Assembly: GCA_019009955.1 (NCBI GenBank)
Contig: CM032233.1
Span: forward strand, 122,886,501 to 122,950,500
Direction of reading: 5' to 3'
From: Riptortus pedestris
Taxonomy: Eukaryota; Arthropoda; Insecta; Hemiptera; Alydidae
DNA: 64,000 bases
Below are positions 12,003-23,629 of the stretch, one piece after another; position 1 is the first letter of the stretch; each line of letters begins with the position of its first letter. A program made the position numbers and the translations under genes. The notes under the pieces are model-generated. The model was not told the DNA's origin, ran no database searches, and saw only the letters and a list, made by a program, of their open reading frames with translations.

Positions 12003-12234
12003 CCTATTATTGAACTTGATATTCATTTTTACATACAACGTTTAAATATCGAGTTTTGTAACGAACAGACAAAAATTGCGAGCGTAGAGCGTTAACAGAC
12101 AAATATATAAATACAATTTTGAATTTACCTCATTTTCTTCATCTCCTAGATAGGATGGATTTGGAAACATTTTTTGAAAATAACATCATAAGTACAACCT
12201 TAATAGCTCATTTCCTTTAAGCGAAATCTGCTAA
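12003..12234 (+). mobile_element. HINE-W 3' half
   Basis: Body end (aaatatcgagttttgtaacg), a short AT stretch without a long microsatellite, 3' module and a diverged terminal palindrome ending 'gcgaaatctgctaa'. It abuts the 5' tip of the preceding copy, so the two units lie 5' end to body. Confidence 0.7.
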
Positions 12235-12511
12235 TAAGCTCATGTATGATGAACCACTTTATTCTAAACTTAAGTATCAAATACTATTTTCAAGATACCT
12301 TTATAGATGCAAATTCGTTCTGCGATGACGTCATAAATTAAGAATTTACGTTCTTGTTGTTGTTTATTTGATCTATACCATACTTGATATTTAACAGTTT
12401 CAGTTTAGAAATATCACTGTTATTATGAGTCGGATCCAAAAATGTTATAGAACATTGGTGCTCTACAATTGTTCTTTACAGTTCCTCGGATATGAAAAAT
12501 ATTACGAGGGT

Positions 12512-13034
12512 ACTTACTTATCGGTTGTCCACCCAATTAATGACGATTATTAAATCATATTAAAAGAAAAAAACACTTTATTATTTAAAATAACTCTTCT
12601 AGAATTTATTTGAATAACAAAAGTAATTATAAATTAGAGTTATTCCAGAACTGGACGATGTCGCTTAATAAATTGGTTGTCCCCAGGCGTTGTCTGCCAC
12701 ATCTCTCTCTGCAAGGTCCAGGTGGCGTAATAATAAAGGATCACCAATTGGTGGTTATAAACCCCAAATGGTATTAACAAACGATTTCTCATTTTCTGAT
12801 GACAAAAGAAACTGAATGCCTAAGATAACCTGTAAGTATATAAGTATGAACCACCATATTACTACTTTTCACCAGCACCATATAATGGCGATAAGCGATT
12901 TCGAACCAGTAAATATTTTATTTGCAAATAATGAGTAGTCTGCCGTTAACCATTTTGTCATTAATAAATTCTAGAAGGGCTATGATTTAATAATCGTATT
13001 TAATTGGGTGGCCTCCCGATAAACGACAAGTACC
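12512..13034. mobile_element. Element with about 80-bp terminal inverted repeats
   Basis: The left arm starts gtacttacttatcggttgtc and contains cacccaattaatgacgatta. The right arm, read in reverse, starts gtacttgtcgtttatcggga and contains the corresponding cacccaattaaatacgatta. The arms extend inward to 'tctagaatttatt'. The interior of about 370 bp has no evident coding frame. No convincing target-site duplication was found, so the superfamily is open. It resembles a foldback MITE. Confidence 0.65.
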
Positions 13035-13371
13035 AGTGCGAGAGTAAAACGAACTTTCTTGTTTTATGCCACACTAATTCCAGCTCTTGGAAAATTTTAA
13101 TTACGCAGCTTCTTCTTGGCAGACTTTATTCATCCAATTCAATTGGACGAAACACTTTTAGTTAGAGGGATTATCACTATGACAGTTAATCGTTCTGAGT
13201 TTTAATCAATCCGCCATTTAGAATCATAGGGCATATTTTATTTGCTTCTTCAGAATACTTCATTACTAGGGATGATCTCAGAGACACTGATTTACCCCCT
13301 CCCCCATTTTCAGTTCTTATTCGTTTCACGAACATGCAATATTGATAGATGTTATATATATCTGATTGCAG

Positions 13372-13449
13372 ATGCAACTAGAGAACTTCCCGAACACCCA
13401 GAGCAGAAATCCTGGCAATACATATACCAAGAACCGGCCGGTCCTAAAG
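13372..13449 (+). CDS. Possible internal exon of the receptor gene (unproven)
   Basis: A 78-bp stretch is framed by a good acceptor (ctgattgcag) and a good donor (ctaaag then gtaaca). In the phase-1 frame it encodes 26 residues including ELPEHPEQKSWQYIYQEPAG, with no stop. It would enter and leave in phase 1. That fits the receptor exon at 46309, which also needs one base from the preceding exon; the join would form GAT, Asp. It lies in a non-repeat stretch with higher complexity than its surroundings. I do not recognise the peptide. A phase-0 frame is also open, so the call rests only on splice signals and phase. Conservation or RNA data would decide. Confidence 0.3.
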
Positions 13450-14081
13450 GTAACATTAAAATCCATATTACATATAAATATACTTCTATACAATCATTAA
13501 GAGTTCTTCAGGAAAATTGTGTTTGTACGTGTTGAAATGACAGGTTTTTTTTGATGAAATAATTCAGTTGAAAATTCATTAGTGGGAACAATGAAGCTCC
13601 CAACCTTTGTGAAATACTTCAGCACAAACTATATGAAGAGGAGAGAAAGGAGAAGTGCAAGGGAGTGACTCTCAAAGTGGAAGGAAGAAATTTGACATTT
13701 CTTAACTGGAGCCGAGCTATTGGCCGTGGGAGGGGTAGTTACTAGTAGCCCAGGCAATAGTCTCGTTGCAGATAAATGACACCCTTATTGATCTCTTTTC
13801 ACTATATATTTTATATTTTTAAGTAAACGTCCGATGAGTGGAAGTGAGGGTTTACTGGATGTTGAGAACATGTATCTACAGATGAATGATTAAATATATT
13901 ATCTATGAACAACATTTATAAAAAAAAACAATTTTAGAGTAGCAATAAGACTTCGTAGACTGGGATTTCTTCTGGCTGGAGATGGCAACCTAAGTGTTGT
14001 CGAAAATTAGCAACCTAATAATCGCGAAGGCCGCTGGAGAGGAAAGTCAGAACAGAATATCTACAGTTTATCTTTCAACTT
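13450..14081. other. no gene seen
   Basis: Unique-looking sequence with minor HINE-W-like traces near 13830-13900. Confidence 0.45.
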
Positions 14082-15150
14082 AGATAGATAGATATTTATT
14101 TGTTAAAGATAAATCTTGTGCAAATAATAACAATATAGACCCATTTGGTTTCATTTTGAGTCTGGCAAATCCATAACAATACTTTTACAATAATTAGTGA
14201 CATAGATTCCATGAAGTGAATTTAATATATATATATTTTTAATATATATAATTTCAATAATTATAATCTAACTAATTCTAACGGTAAAATAACTTTAAAA
14301 CTGTTCAATAATATCTCTATCATTGCAATTTTTTTAAACAGCTAAAATAACAAGTTCTATACGAATGTTCGCCTTGAAAATATGCACAATAGAATAAATA
14401 ACAACAACACTCACAAAAAGTAATATAATAACAAATTATTCACGATATGAGTTTACTCATTTACATTAAGGGAGTCAAACGTTCTCCGAGCTGCTATAAT
14501 GAACGTATAAAGCATATTCAATTTATTGAGATCGTTAATATTTAAAATATTTTGTATTGACTGATGATCAGAGGATGTTGAGATGGATGGCTTTAAAATA
14601 TTCTGTCTGTTTTCATTGAGTGCTGAAAAGTGTAGGAAAAGGTGGTGTAGGCTATTTTTATTGACATACTGCTTGCAAAATGGGCAGAGATCGTTCGCAT
14701 TGAGAAATAGAGGTTTACTTCCTTGGTATAGTTTAATGTGCTCAGGGTTTCCAACCCTTAATCGGCTGATGCATCTTAGTTTTTTTTAAAGGAATCTATA
14801 ATGTTAGGTAGGTTTCAGGGTGATAATTATTAAAACTGCATAATAGTCTGTAAATGGGATTCCAGTTTGAGTTTAAAGCTCTGTTGATGTCCGTTGAGAG
14901 GTTATGGTTGAGGGTCTTTTTTTAGGATGTCATCTTTATACTTCAAGATAATGTTAGGGTGAAAAGTGTTGAACTCCTCGGTAGATCTGTACTGACTGGC
15001 TATCATATTCACTTGCGAGAACCAGTTATAATCTATGTCAGGACTCTCTGTATCCAGCAGTCTTAGCTTCTTTATCTTACAAATTTGATCCTATAACATT
15101 TTTTTATCCGACTCATAGCAGTCGAGATAGATCCCTCCATCTGAACCCCC
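14082..15150 (-). pseudogene. LINE ORF2 C-terminal region with 3' UTR
   Basis: In reverse, one frame from about 15145 reads GSDGGIYLDCYESDKK, then KIKKLRLLDTESPDIDYNWF and onwards to a stop near 14900. Another frame at about 14560-14780 reads LRVGNPEHIKLYQGSKPLFL, then a CPFCKQ...HHLF block. The C-x2-C...H pattern fits the zinc-binding block at the C-terminus of non-LTR retrotransposon ORF2 proteins. The 3' end carries an (ATCT)n-like tail at 14082-14095. At least two frameshifts and stops make it inactive. The reverse transcriptase core is absent, as expected for a 5'-truncated copy. Confidence 0.7.
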
Positions 15151-15289
15151 CATATTCCCATTCCAATTTCAGGCATTGACGACTATGAACTAATGTATTC
15201 AGCGACACTATTAAATTTGGAGTATGATATTAATCAAATAAATATTTCAAAGTTAAGAACGTAAAATTCATTTAATATTTTACGTTCTT

Positions 15290-15722
15290 AACTTCGTCAT
15301 TACACAACGAATTAGCATGTATCTCACATAATAAAGGTCTGAAGATAATATTTGGTATATAAGCTTAGAATAAGGTGGTTCATAATATAATAGCTTCTTG
15401 TTAATATTACATGAGTCGGAGTGGGCGTTTACGGAATGGTGAAAACTAAAAGAAGTCCGCCACTGCGTTGACTAAGCAGATTTTCCACGTGCGCCACGTA
15501 TTTGCATTTAAAATGTAAAGAACCAACAGTTATTAGATACGTTAAATTTTTCGACACGATGCATAATAACTGAGAATGTTCTGGGTAACAGACATATACA
15601 AACAGGTATGGATTTCAGTACACTTAGTAGACTGATAGGGCCAGAGAACGTTTGAAGAACTTTTTGAAAAATCAAGAATTGAGTACTATACCAAGAGCTG
15701 ATTTCCCTTGGGGGAAATCTAT
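15290..15722 (+). mobile_element. HINE-W copies, one inserted in another
   Basis: Older body sequence (15290-15450) ends at 'gaaaactaaa'. There a second copy starts with 'agaagtccgccac' and runs through an internally deleted body and a 3' module to a palindrome with a central GGGGG (cccttgggggaaatct). The insertion point matches the internal A/T-run used at other nested sites. Confidence 0.65.
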
Positions 15723-15849
15723 AAAATTTCTATTTTACCAGAAGTGGTTTCTATAAATAAACTGGAAGCATTCGAGATGTAGATTTCGAGAGTATCACAC
15801 AAGAGTACATCACTTAAGAAGAGAGCTTTACGAATAATAAAAAACCTGT

Positions 15850-16720
15850 CAAGCAGATGTTGCGTAAGCTAAGCAGATTTCCAACATGCTGCTATGACAA
15901 ACGTGAACTCACACCACATATTCTTTATTCCTATGAAAAAACCCGATGAGTAGAAGGAGGGGGGAGTAACTAAAGCTTTAAAATACGAATAACTCACTTA
16001 GTACTTGAGTTCCGAAAAAATGCGTATGACAACCATTCTAGAGCTTTAATAGTTTAACAAGATTGATTCTATAATATTTTACGATTGGAAAAAAATAACG
16101 GAGATATTTTGAATTTTCTAATTCCCCCCACCTTTCTCGACCCCCACTATTCCTTGTCCGATTTTTGTCAATCATAGATATGATCTTTAGTGTTGAATAA
16201 AACGGTTAAATATCGATTATGGTATAGATCAAATGGATATTTTCGAAACAGAAATGTAAAACCTTAATTGATGTCGTCATAACACAACGAATTCGCATGT
16301 TATCTCGCATAATAATGGTACCATGGAAATAATATTTGGAATTTAAGCTTAGAATAAAGAGGCTCATGCTATAACAGGTTATTGTTATTAGGGCATGGAC
16401 GTGAGTGGAGGTTCACTGAAGGATGAAAACTAAGAATTCTAAATATCTCGGTTAATATTAATCTTACAGAAACTATGTATATAACTACATGTGTAGAAAA
16501 GTAAATGTTCAATAAGATTAGTTCTATACACTTTTTCGATCCGACGTATAATAACGGAGAAATTTCAAATGTTCGAAATCGTCTGTCTTCCTTTAAACCC
16601 CCATCTCCACGGTTCGATTTAAGCCGTCAACGAACTTTATCTTTAGTTTGGTATGAAACTCTTATAGTTTGGCTAGAGCGGACAAATACATATATAGAAT
16701 TTTGAACTTCGGACGAATTA
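15850..16720 (+). mobile_element. HINE-W, long variant without 3' module
   Basis: It starts 'gcgtaagctaagcagatttccaac'. Two successive modules follow, each with 'aacggagatattttg'-type, C-run and 'aaatatcga' motifs. It ends near 'gctagagcggacaaata...aattttgaac'. The rest of the 3' module is not recognisable. Confidence 0.65.
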
Positions 16721-18198
16721 TGAGAAGAGAACACTTTGAATTCCAGCGCCTTAATCTGCAATGTAAGGTCAAAGGAGGGAAGAGTTGGAATATAGAAACT
16801 GTCGTTGTTATGAAATATTTTCAAGATTTTAAAAGAGCAGCTATTAACAGAAGTATTTGACGAACGCCTATATAAGAATTTGCAAGGCACTCTAAGAAGA
16901 AGAGGTGCTTAATAATAAGTGGAGGGGGGGGGTAGAGTTCTGATTAAATCGGCCTAGAATGGAGACAGTAGAGAAGTCTGCTTCTCAATCTAAAATTACT
17001 CACTGTCAAGAAGAAGGAGAAGAATGAGTGAGGCGAAGGTCTCGGCTGAACAATCCTTTAAACAACCATCCCAGAGACCTCAATATTTTTTCAATTTGTC
17101 TTGCCAGTGGTTCCTGATCCGTCTTCTCCCAGGGGAGGAGCCGAGGAAGGGAAAAGGAATGGTAAGGTTAAATAAGGGGATTATAAGGGCTGTTGGGCGA
17201 GGGAGGGATTTGATACTCTAGATATAATTTGGTTGGAGGAATAGCCCCCCAGGGAAAGGGACCCAGCTGATTCAGGCCGACCCCACCACCAGCTATTGTT
17301 GGCCGCTAAACAGCAAACACTTATCCACCCACTCCCATATACATCCAACTCCCAAACGCCAATTAACTCTCGCTACTCAGCTCAATTTCCCTAACATCTA
17401 TAAAGCCAACAGTTGGCCATTAACTTGCTATCAGGCAGTAAAATTATTTGTAGAACGTATGTGTCTGACACCATTTTAAAGCTTTCAGTTTGGTTCTCGG
17501 CTAGAATCGTCCTATTCCAGACCCTGGCCTCCGCAAGTCCTAGAACAGTTTCCACCGTCTACCGAGTCATACTAGAGGTTCCCATGTATTTTTTCTTTTC
17601 CATGCACATTTACGATTTACACTCCAAATCTTTCCTCGCTAAGCAGCAAACAAATCCGATCCTTATCCTTACAATTGATCTAGGAGGCGATGGAGGATTT
17701 AGTAAGGGCTTATAAGATTTTTAGGATTAATATGATTAGGGCAATCAACAACTAGGTTATTATGCCCTTTATAGTTGTATAATGCTGTTTACAAGTCCCT
17801 GTTTTTCTCTATGTCTTAAATAATATCAACTAATATATTGTAAATACCCCTCATGTCATATCCTAAAGGTATTAAATTTACTAATTTTCTATACAATTAT
17901 TTCTTAACTAAATATATAATTCAATTTTTATTTATTTATATTACTTAACACGAATTACTACGAGTGTCTTTATATTTGGCCAGTAATTAATAATTGTTGT
18001 ACATTTTTTAGTACTGGCAATATACTTACTTATCCTATATAATAATAGCATATACACTTTTTTCTATGTTATATTATATAAGCATATATTTTCTCCCTTA
18101 GTAAGGGCTTATAGAAAGGAGTAGGCTCTCACCATCTTGTTCAGTTCTCCTTCCATCTTGAGTCACCTACCTCTACCCCAGCACCGAAAACATTCCGG
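16721..18198. other. no gene seen
   Basis: Unique-looking intronic or intergenic DNA. Open frames of 60-100 codons at 17024-17221 and 17413-17715 show no recognisable protein, splice pattern or domain. A T-rich stretch lies at 17800-18100. Confidence 0.45.
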
Positions 18199-19262
18199 CA
18201 CGCAGGGGCTGCGTAAACACACAACTGCCCTCATCTCAACACGAAATCTCTATTTCTATGTAAACAGCGAGGGGAAGGGGACAGGGGATGCACTGAAGGC
18301 CGAAAACTCGTTTAATGCTTGATTTTCGAAAAAAAAATGTATAAAACAACAATTGTAGGTCATCTATTACTTAAGAAGATTGGTTATATAACATTTTACG
18401 ATCAAACTCATTACAGCCGAGATATTATGAATTTTGAATCCTTCCTCTAAACCCACACTATTCCAAATCGAATTCAGCCAATAACAAATATCATCTGAAG
18501 TGTTGACTAAAACTATTAAATAACGAGTATGGTATAGTTCAAATAAACTTTTTCGAGGCAAGAACGCCATCACAACGAATTTGCATGCATCTCACAACGT
18601 AAAAATTCAATGAAAACAATATTTGGTATTAAACTTATGAATACTAATATGGAATAATATGGTTAATATGACAGCTTGTTGTTAATATGACATGAGTAGG
18701 AGTGGGGATTTTCGAAAATCCTCCTCCCTAACCCCCCTCCCTCCCACAGGTCGGAATTTCGTCGTTAACGAACTTTATCTTCATGTTTACATAAAACATA
18801 AGCTGGCTAAAAACTAAAGTATGAAAAATAAAATAATAAAACAATAAAATATCTGGATTAATATTCAATATAGAGAAAGCAGTAAATAATAACATTTATA
18901 GCACATTACATTGGTAATACGATTTTTTTCTATAATAAATTCTGATCCAACCCATAATAACAGAGATATTTTGAATTTTTCAAATTTCCACCTCTAACCC
19001 CCCCCCCCACATGTGCGATTTCAGCCATTAACGAACTTGACTTTTAATTTTGCATGAAACTCTTATATATCGAGTTTGGTAACGATCAAACAAAAATTGC
19101 GATCTCTTGAGCGTTAAAAGACATACAAATATATACAACAAAACGACCTTATTTTCATCATCTCCTGGCTGGGATCGATGAACATTTAAAGAAATTTGTC
19201 AAAAATCGTGTCATGAGTACGACCTCAATAGCTGACTTGCCTTAGAGGAAATCTGCTCAAAT
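18199..19262 (+). mobile_element. HINE-W, long variant, near full length
   Basis: 5' tip (cacgcaggggctgcgtaaac), two body modules, C-run, 'gttaaaagacata' with only a short AT stretch, 3' module and diverged palindrome (cttgccttagaggaaatctgctcaa). It shows that the long AT run is not present in every copy. Confidence 0.75.
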
Positions 19263-19372
19263 AAGTTCAGGATCGTCAGCGACCATACAGCACTGCCATT
19301 CCATTAAATATCTTTTTCAGAGCTCTTCTCCCACCTCCCATTACTTTCGTTACCTACGTAACCTAGGTAAAA

Positions 19373-19977
19373 CTCCATCACGCATGGGCTGCGTAAACTA
19401 AGCAGATTTCCGACGAATATATTTTTGAATAAAAATCCGTTGAGTAGAAGTGGACAGGCAATAAAATCTTAATTGAAGACGGAATCACGCAACGCACACC
19501 ATGTACATGTATCTCATCAAGTGAAGATGAATTAATCTTGGAATAGGACGTTTTGTGATATATTCGATTATTGTTAAAGTACGATGACTAACCAGGCCCA
19601 TTTCAGCCATTACCTATTATCATTTTTAGAGCCGAATGAAACGTATGAGTATGGCTTAGATCATATAAACATTTTCGAGTCATGACGTGGGAGATCCATT
19701 TATTATTTTTGCTGCATAAAACAGACAATATTTTAAAATGTAAAAAAAATTGAATTGGGTAACCATTGTTCTAATAATCAAGTAGGAATGATTGCATGTA
19801 CGAGTATGTATTATTATTATTATTATTATTATTTTTTAACGTCCACTTTTTGCAACTTAGGCTAATCGGGACGGGTTATCTACAGGTACGAGTATGTAAA
19901 TGAAATGGTCTTGCTACCAAACACTCAATTTAAAGTCTTACACAGTGTTTTTATCTGTTCCATTCCGTCGTTTGGGT
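19373..19977 (+). mobile_element. HINE-W 5' part plus adjoining duplicated sequence
   Basis: 5' tip (catcacgcatgggctgcgtaaac, then aagcagatttccgac) and a diverged body. From about 19548 the sequence is shared with 20573-20945 and partly with 23318-23613 (motifs gtacgatgactaac, cattacctattatcattttta, gaccaaataaacatttt-like, ttttgctgcataaaacagac). It carries a small SINE insertion. Confidence 0.6.
19811..19886 (-). mobile_element. SINE 3' fragment with 12-bp target duplication
   Basis: An (ATT)n tail (19811-19833) is followed by sequence matching the 3' part of the SINE at 23947-24173 (ggctaatcgggacgggttat). The exact 12-bp duplication tacgagtatgta flanks it at 19799-19810 and 19887-19898. The paralogous site near 20855-20870 lacks the insert. 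It is 5'-truncated. Confidence 0.85.
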
Positions 19978-19979
<2 letters not shown>

Positions 19980-20017
<38 letters not shown>

Positions 20018-20572
20018 TTAAGCTGACCTCATTTTCTTAAACATATATTTGTCCGTTAATGCTCTCAAGGCCTTAATTTTTGTTTGATAGTTAGTAAACT
20101 CGATATTTAAACGTTTTATATAAAAATAAATATCTAGGACGTTAATGGCTTAAATGGGACAAGTGGGAGGGAGGGGAATTTAGAAAGTTCGTAATATCTC
20201 CTTTATTATCAATCGTATTAAAATTTAGTATTTTATAAATCCCGTTAATTATGTTTTTTTTCACTATCATCTATATATACTGCTCAAAAATGAATAAGGA
20301 TATTGGTTATTTTTTCTTATCCTATTAATTTTAATTAAATCGATCTTAATTAAATTTCTTTTTTAAGGGGAAAAAAGATAATAATTTCTAATAAATATTA
20401 ATGATATTTATAATAATAAAAAAAAATATGCTAGGCCCCATACATACCACAAAACAGCCAATATCCCTATTCATTTTTGAGCAGTTTAGTTTTAAGCCTT
20501 CAGTAACCCCCCCCCCCCCACTCCTAGTTAGGTCATATTAACAATAATAAGCTGTTATATGATCTAACAATA
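19980..20572 (-). mobile_element. HINE-W, partly deleted, hit by a Tc1-like MITE
   Basis: (AT)n at 19980-20014, a remnant of the 3' module edge, then 'tgtccgttaatgctc' and the body to 20277. It resumes at 20488 with 'agttttaagccttcagtaac' and a C-run. Confidence 0.7.
20278..20488. mobile_element. Tc1-like MITE
   Basis: The terminal inverted repeats match over about 30 bp: left actgctcaaaaatgaataag, right (in reverse) actgctcaaaaatgaatagg. TA dinucleotides lie outside. The 5' motif ACTGCTCAAAAA is common in Tc1-like elements. The interior is about 150 bp, AT-rich and non-coding. The TA-rich HINE-W body at 20270-20278 supplied the target. Confidence 0.8.
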
Positions 20573-20945
20573 TTTGGTATATAATCTTGAAATAAGACGT
20601 TTTGTGATATATTCGCATATTGTTAAAGTACGATGACTAACAAGGCCTATTTCAGTCATTACCTATTATCATTTTTATAGCTGAATGAAATGTTTAAATA
20701 TCGAGTATGGTATAGGTCAAATAAACATTTTTGAGTTTTGGGAGGTTCTTTTATTATTTTTGCTGGATAAAACAGACAGACAATATTTTAAAATGTAAAA
20801 AAAAAAATTAATTAGGTAACGATGGTTCTAATAATCAGGTAGGGATGATTGTAGTCTTATGTAAGTATGTAATGGTCTTGCTACCAAACACTCTCAATTT
20901 TAAGTCTTACACAGGGTTTTTATCTTTTCCGTTCCGTCGTTTGCG
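20573..20945 (+). repeat. Second copy of the 19548-19977 sequence
   Basis: It is a direct repeat of about 370 bp that lacks the SINE insert (motifs gttaaagtacgatgactaac, gctaccaaacactc, cttacacaggg, ttccgttccgtcgtttg). It continues past the HINE-W body, so it is either a long HINE-W subtype or a local duplication. Confidence 0.7.
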
Positions 20946-21546
20946 AAATTTGCCTCGTTTAAAGAGCTGCTTGGAAATCATAACTCGGTTGGAAAAGGTT
21001 TTGATACGGGGTAAAGGGGGAAACGAGAATTGTTAAATGCGATATTTCCAATTATAGTATGAAGTCGTGGAGAGAAGAGGAGAGAGGGTTGATTGACTGG
21101 GCTGGAGTATGTACGAGTAGGTGCTGGTCAGCAGACACCTAATTCTCTCAGATCGATATAACCTTCTGCACCAATAGCTATAACCTCTCGCCTCTCCCTC
21201 ATATCCCTAGCATATACTCGTAAAAGCCTTACGCTTCGACATTATTAAGGAGGAGAAGCAACCTCTTCCTACCCTCACTGGAGTTATAGAAAATAGACCA
21301 AACAGATATAGTAGTCTACACAGTAACTCTATTATCTTCAACGTACCTGTAACTACGGACACTGAATTCATAATTTGCACTGGCTGAGATATCCCTATGC
21401 ATGGTAAGGTCTGTCCGCTTCCCTCTGCCATCTTTTCTTCCGTTTACCTTCAGAGCAAGAACTCTAATGAATCGTTGTTGTACAAAGAACAAGGGAAATC
21501 TGCTAAAATGCAAAGTTAACACATAGGTGAATACACCGGTCCCGTT
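20946..21546. other. no gene seen
   Basis: Unique-looking, slightly GC-richer. Short ORFs here carry no recognised domain. Confidence 0.45.
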
Positions 21547-21847
21547 TTAGCAGATTCCCCTTAAGGGAAACCAGCTATTGAGGTCGTACTCATGACTCGA
21601 TTTTTGAAATTCTTCTTCAAATGTCCATCGATCCTACCCAGGAGATGACGAAAATGAGGTCTGTTCAAAACTGTATATATATGTCTGTTACCGCTCTAAT
21701 TAATTTATATATATATATATAATTTTGAACGGACCTCATTTTCGTCATCTCCTGGGTAGGATCGATGGATATTTGAAGAAAATTTTCGAAAATCGCGTCA
21801 TGAGTACGACCTCAATAGCAGATTTCCCTTAAGGGAAGTCTGCTAAA
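21547..21847. mobile_element. Inverted fusion of two HINE-W 3' ends
   Basis: A 3' module in reverse (21547-21680, starting at the terminal palindrome) is joined through short AT tracts and 'gtctgttaccgctcta' to a 3' module in forward orientation (21719-21847, ending ctgctaaaa). Both outer ends are 3' termini and no 5' terminus is present. The whole can fold into a long hairpin. Confidence 0.85.
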
Positions 21848-22261
21848 AGTTGACAGTGTATAGTTGGCATCAGGTTCGGTTGAAGAGCAATGGATGGGTG
21901 CATGGGATTCCCTCCCATAACTTGCGGGTTGGATCGTAAGCCCTAAGATCTCTGGCTCTAGGCAGTGTCCAGCCCCCCCTCCAACGGTAATGTTTATTTT
22001 GGAATATTATAGCTAGCAGGGTGTGTTAAAAAAACAGCTACTACATTTCATAACGGGGCCGAGGGGGTTACATAACATACAATGACCAGAGGAGGGCAAT
22101 GGACGAGTAACATGCCCCTTCGCTAAGGCAATTCACTCACCGGACCCACAACTGCTGCATAATAAAGCCATATCTAAACTTTTCTGTATCTATCATTCAT
22201 ATTCTATTCCGTCCATCGTTCTTCCTTCTTCCATTTATACACTTTCTTATCATATTATATT
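21848..22261. other. no gene seen
   Basis: Unique-looking sequence. Confidence 0.45.
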
Positions 22262-22382
22262 TTTTTTAAATTTCCCTTAATGGAAATCAGCTATTGAGGT
22301 TCTCTCATGATGCAATCTTCAAAAAAATTCGGAAATGTCCATGGATCCTACCCGGGAGATGACGAAAATGATATCCGTTCAA

Positions 22383-22431
<49 letters not shown>

Positions 22432-23033
22432 CACTTAACCGCAAGAAAAACGGACACTTCATATTTGTCGTATTAAAAGCTAACTTTCAGCAATGTGTTT
22501 GTTTATGTGGGTATTCTAGTTATTACAGAGAATGTAGAGGCTAAGTCCATTGAACTAATCCCTTCAGCATTAGTAAACAATTGGATAAAACTCTGATTAG
22601 ATTTAATTCGTGAAGTTGATCTATTCTAAACTGTAAGTAGTTTTTCGCACATTTAAACATCTTTAATTATTAACCGAGCATTTTCTTTAATTAATGTTTT
22701 ATTTTGGTCCAGAATAATGGACCTTCCCAACTTAGATGGAAGGCCGGAGGCTTACGTTACATTGCTGAAACGCTTCGGGTAGCCATGTCTACCATTTACT
22801 GTAATAAAAATGAAGAATAATTTTTTTTTTTTAAATGTGTTAATTTATCATTTTTTTTTATTTTGTATTTTTTTGTAAATAATCAATACAAATTATTCAC
22901 TTTTGGCAGATTTTGTTTAAATAACCTGTAGACTAACCAATTATTTTATTTAAAAAAGATTAATATACATACATATTAAGTATTTAACAAAATTATAAGA
23001 CTAAATCTAAGTGTCCGGTTTTTTTTGCGGTTG

Positions 23034-23127
<94 letters not shown>

Positions 23128-23310
23128 GGTAGTTTTGAACTATCAAATTTTCCTATATATTATATATGTCATAATTTTCCAATGCATATGTTTGCCTATT
23201 AACGCTCTAGCGGTCGTAATGTTTGTTTGGTCGTTAGTAAACTTGTAAAAATAAAGATTTAGTTCGTTAATGGCTGAAATGGGACCAGTGGGAGGGAGGG
23301 GAATGATATA
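22262..23310 (-). mobile_element. HINE-W split in its (AT)n by a Tc1-like element
   Basis: Palindrome ttcccttaatggaaa, 3' module, (AT)n at 22388-22425, foreign block, then (AT)n at 23038-23085, (GT)n at 23087-23126 and the body (ttaacgctctagcgg, ggctgaaatggg). Confidence 0.8.
22432..23037. mobile_element. Tc1/mariner-type element, decayed
   Basis: Terminal inverted repeats: left acttaaccgcaagaaaaacg and right (in reverse) actcaaccgcaaaaaaaacc, both followed by 'ggacactt'. The ends lie in the TA repeats of the host HINE-W. A short frame near 22740-22810 (RYIAETLRVAMSTIY) resembles a transposase helix-turn-helix. The rest of the transposase is lost. Poly-T tracts near 22820-22870 mark further decay. 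Confidence 0.7.
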
Positions 23311-23317
23311 TTTGCTT

Positions 23318-23613
23318 ATTGTTGAAGTACGATGACTAACAAGGCCTATTTCAGCCATAACCTATTATCATTTTTAAAGCTGAATGAAACGATTAAATAT
23401 CGAGTATGGTATTGATCAAATAAACATTTTCGAGTCATGACGTGGGAGGTTCATTTATTGTTTGTGCAGGATAAAACAGATAATATTATAAAATTATATA
23501 ACCTCCCACTTCTTTTATTATTTTTGCAGCATATAACAGAAGATATTATAAAATGTAAAAAAATGTTAGTCAGGCAACCATCGTTCTAATAAATAGGCGA
23601 GAACGATTGCAGT
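23318..23613 (+). repeat. Third copy of the 19548/20573 repeat
   Basis: It shares gtacgatgactaacaaggcc, cagccataacctattatcat, cgattaaatatcgagtatgg and aaacattttcgagtcatgac with the other two copies. It includes a local duplication of 'acctcccac...ttattatttttgcag'. Confidence 0.65.
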
Positions 23614-23629
23614 CTGAACCTCTTTATTG

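Noticed and set aside
21547..21847. TIR-type DNA transposon
   Set aside because: The inverted halves are both ordinary HINE-W 3' modules with internal AT tracts, so this is an inverted fusion and not an element with its own TIRs.
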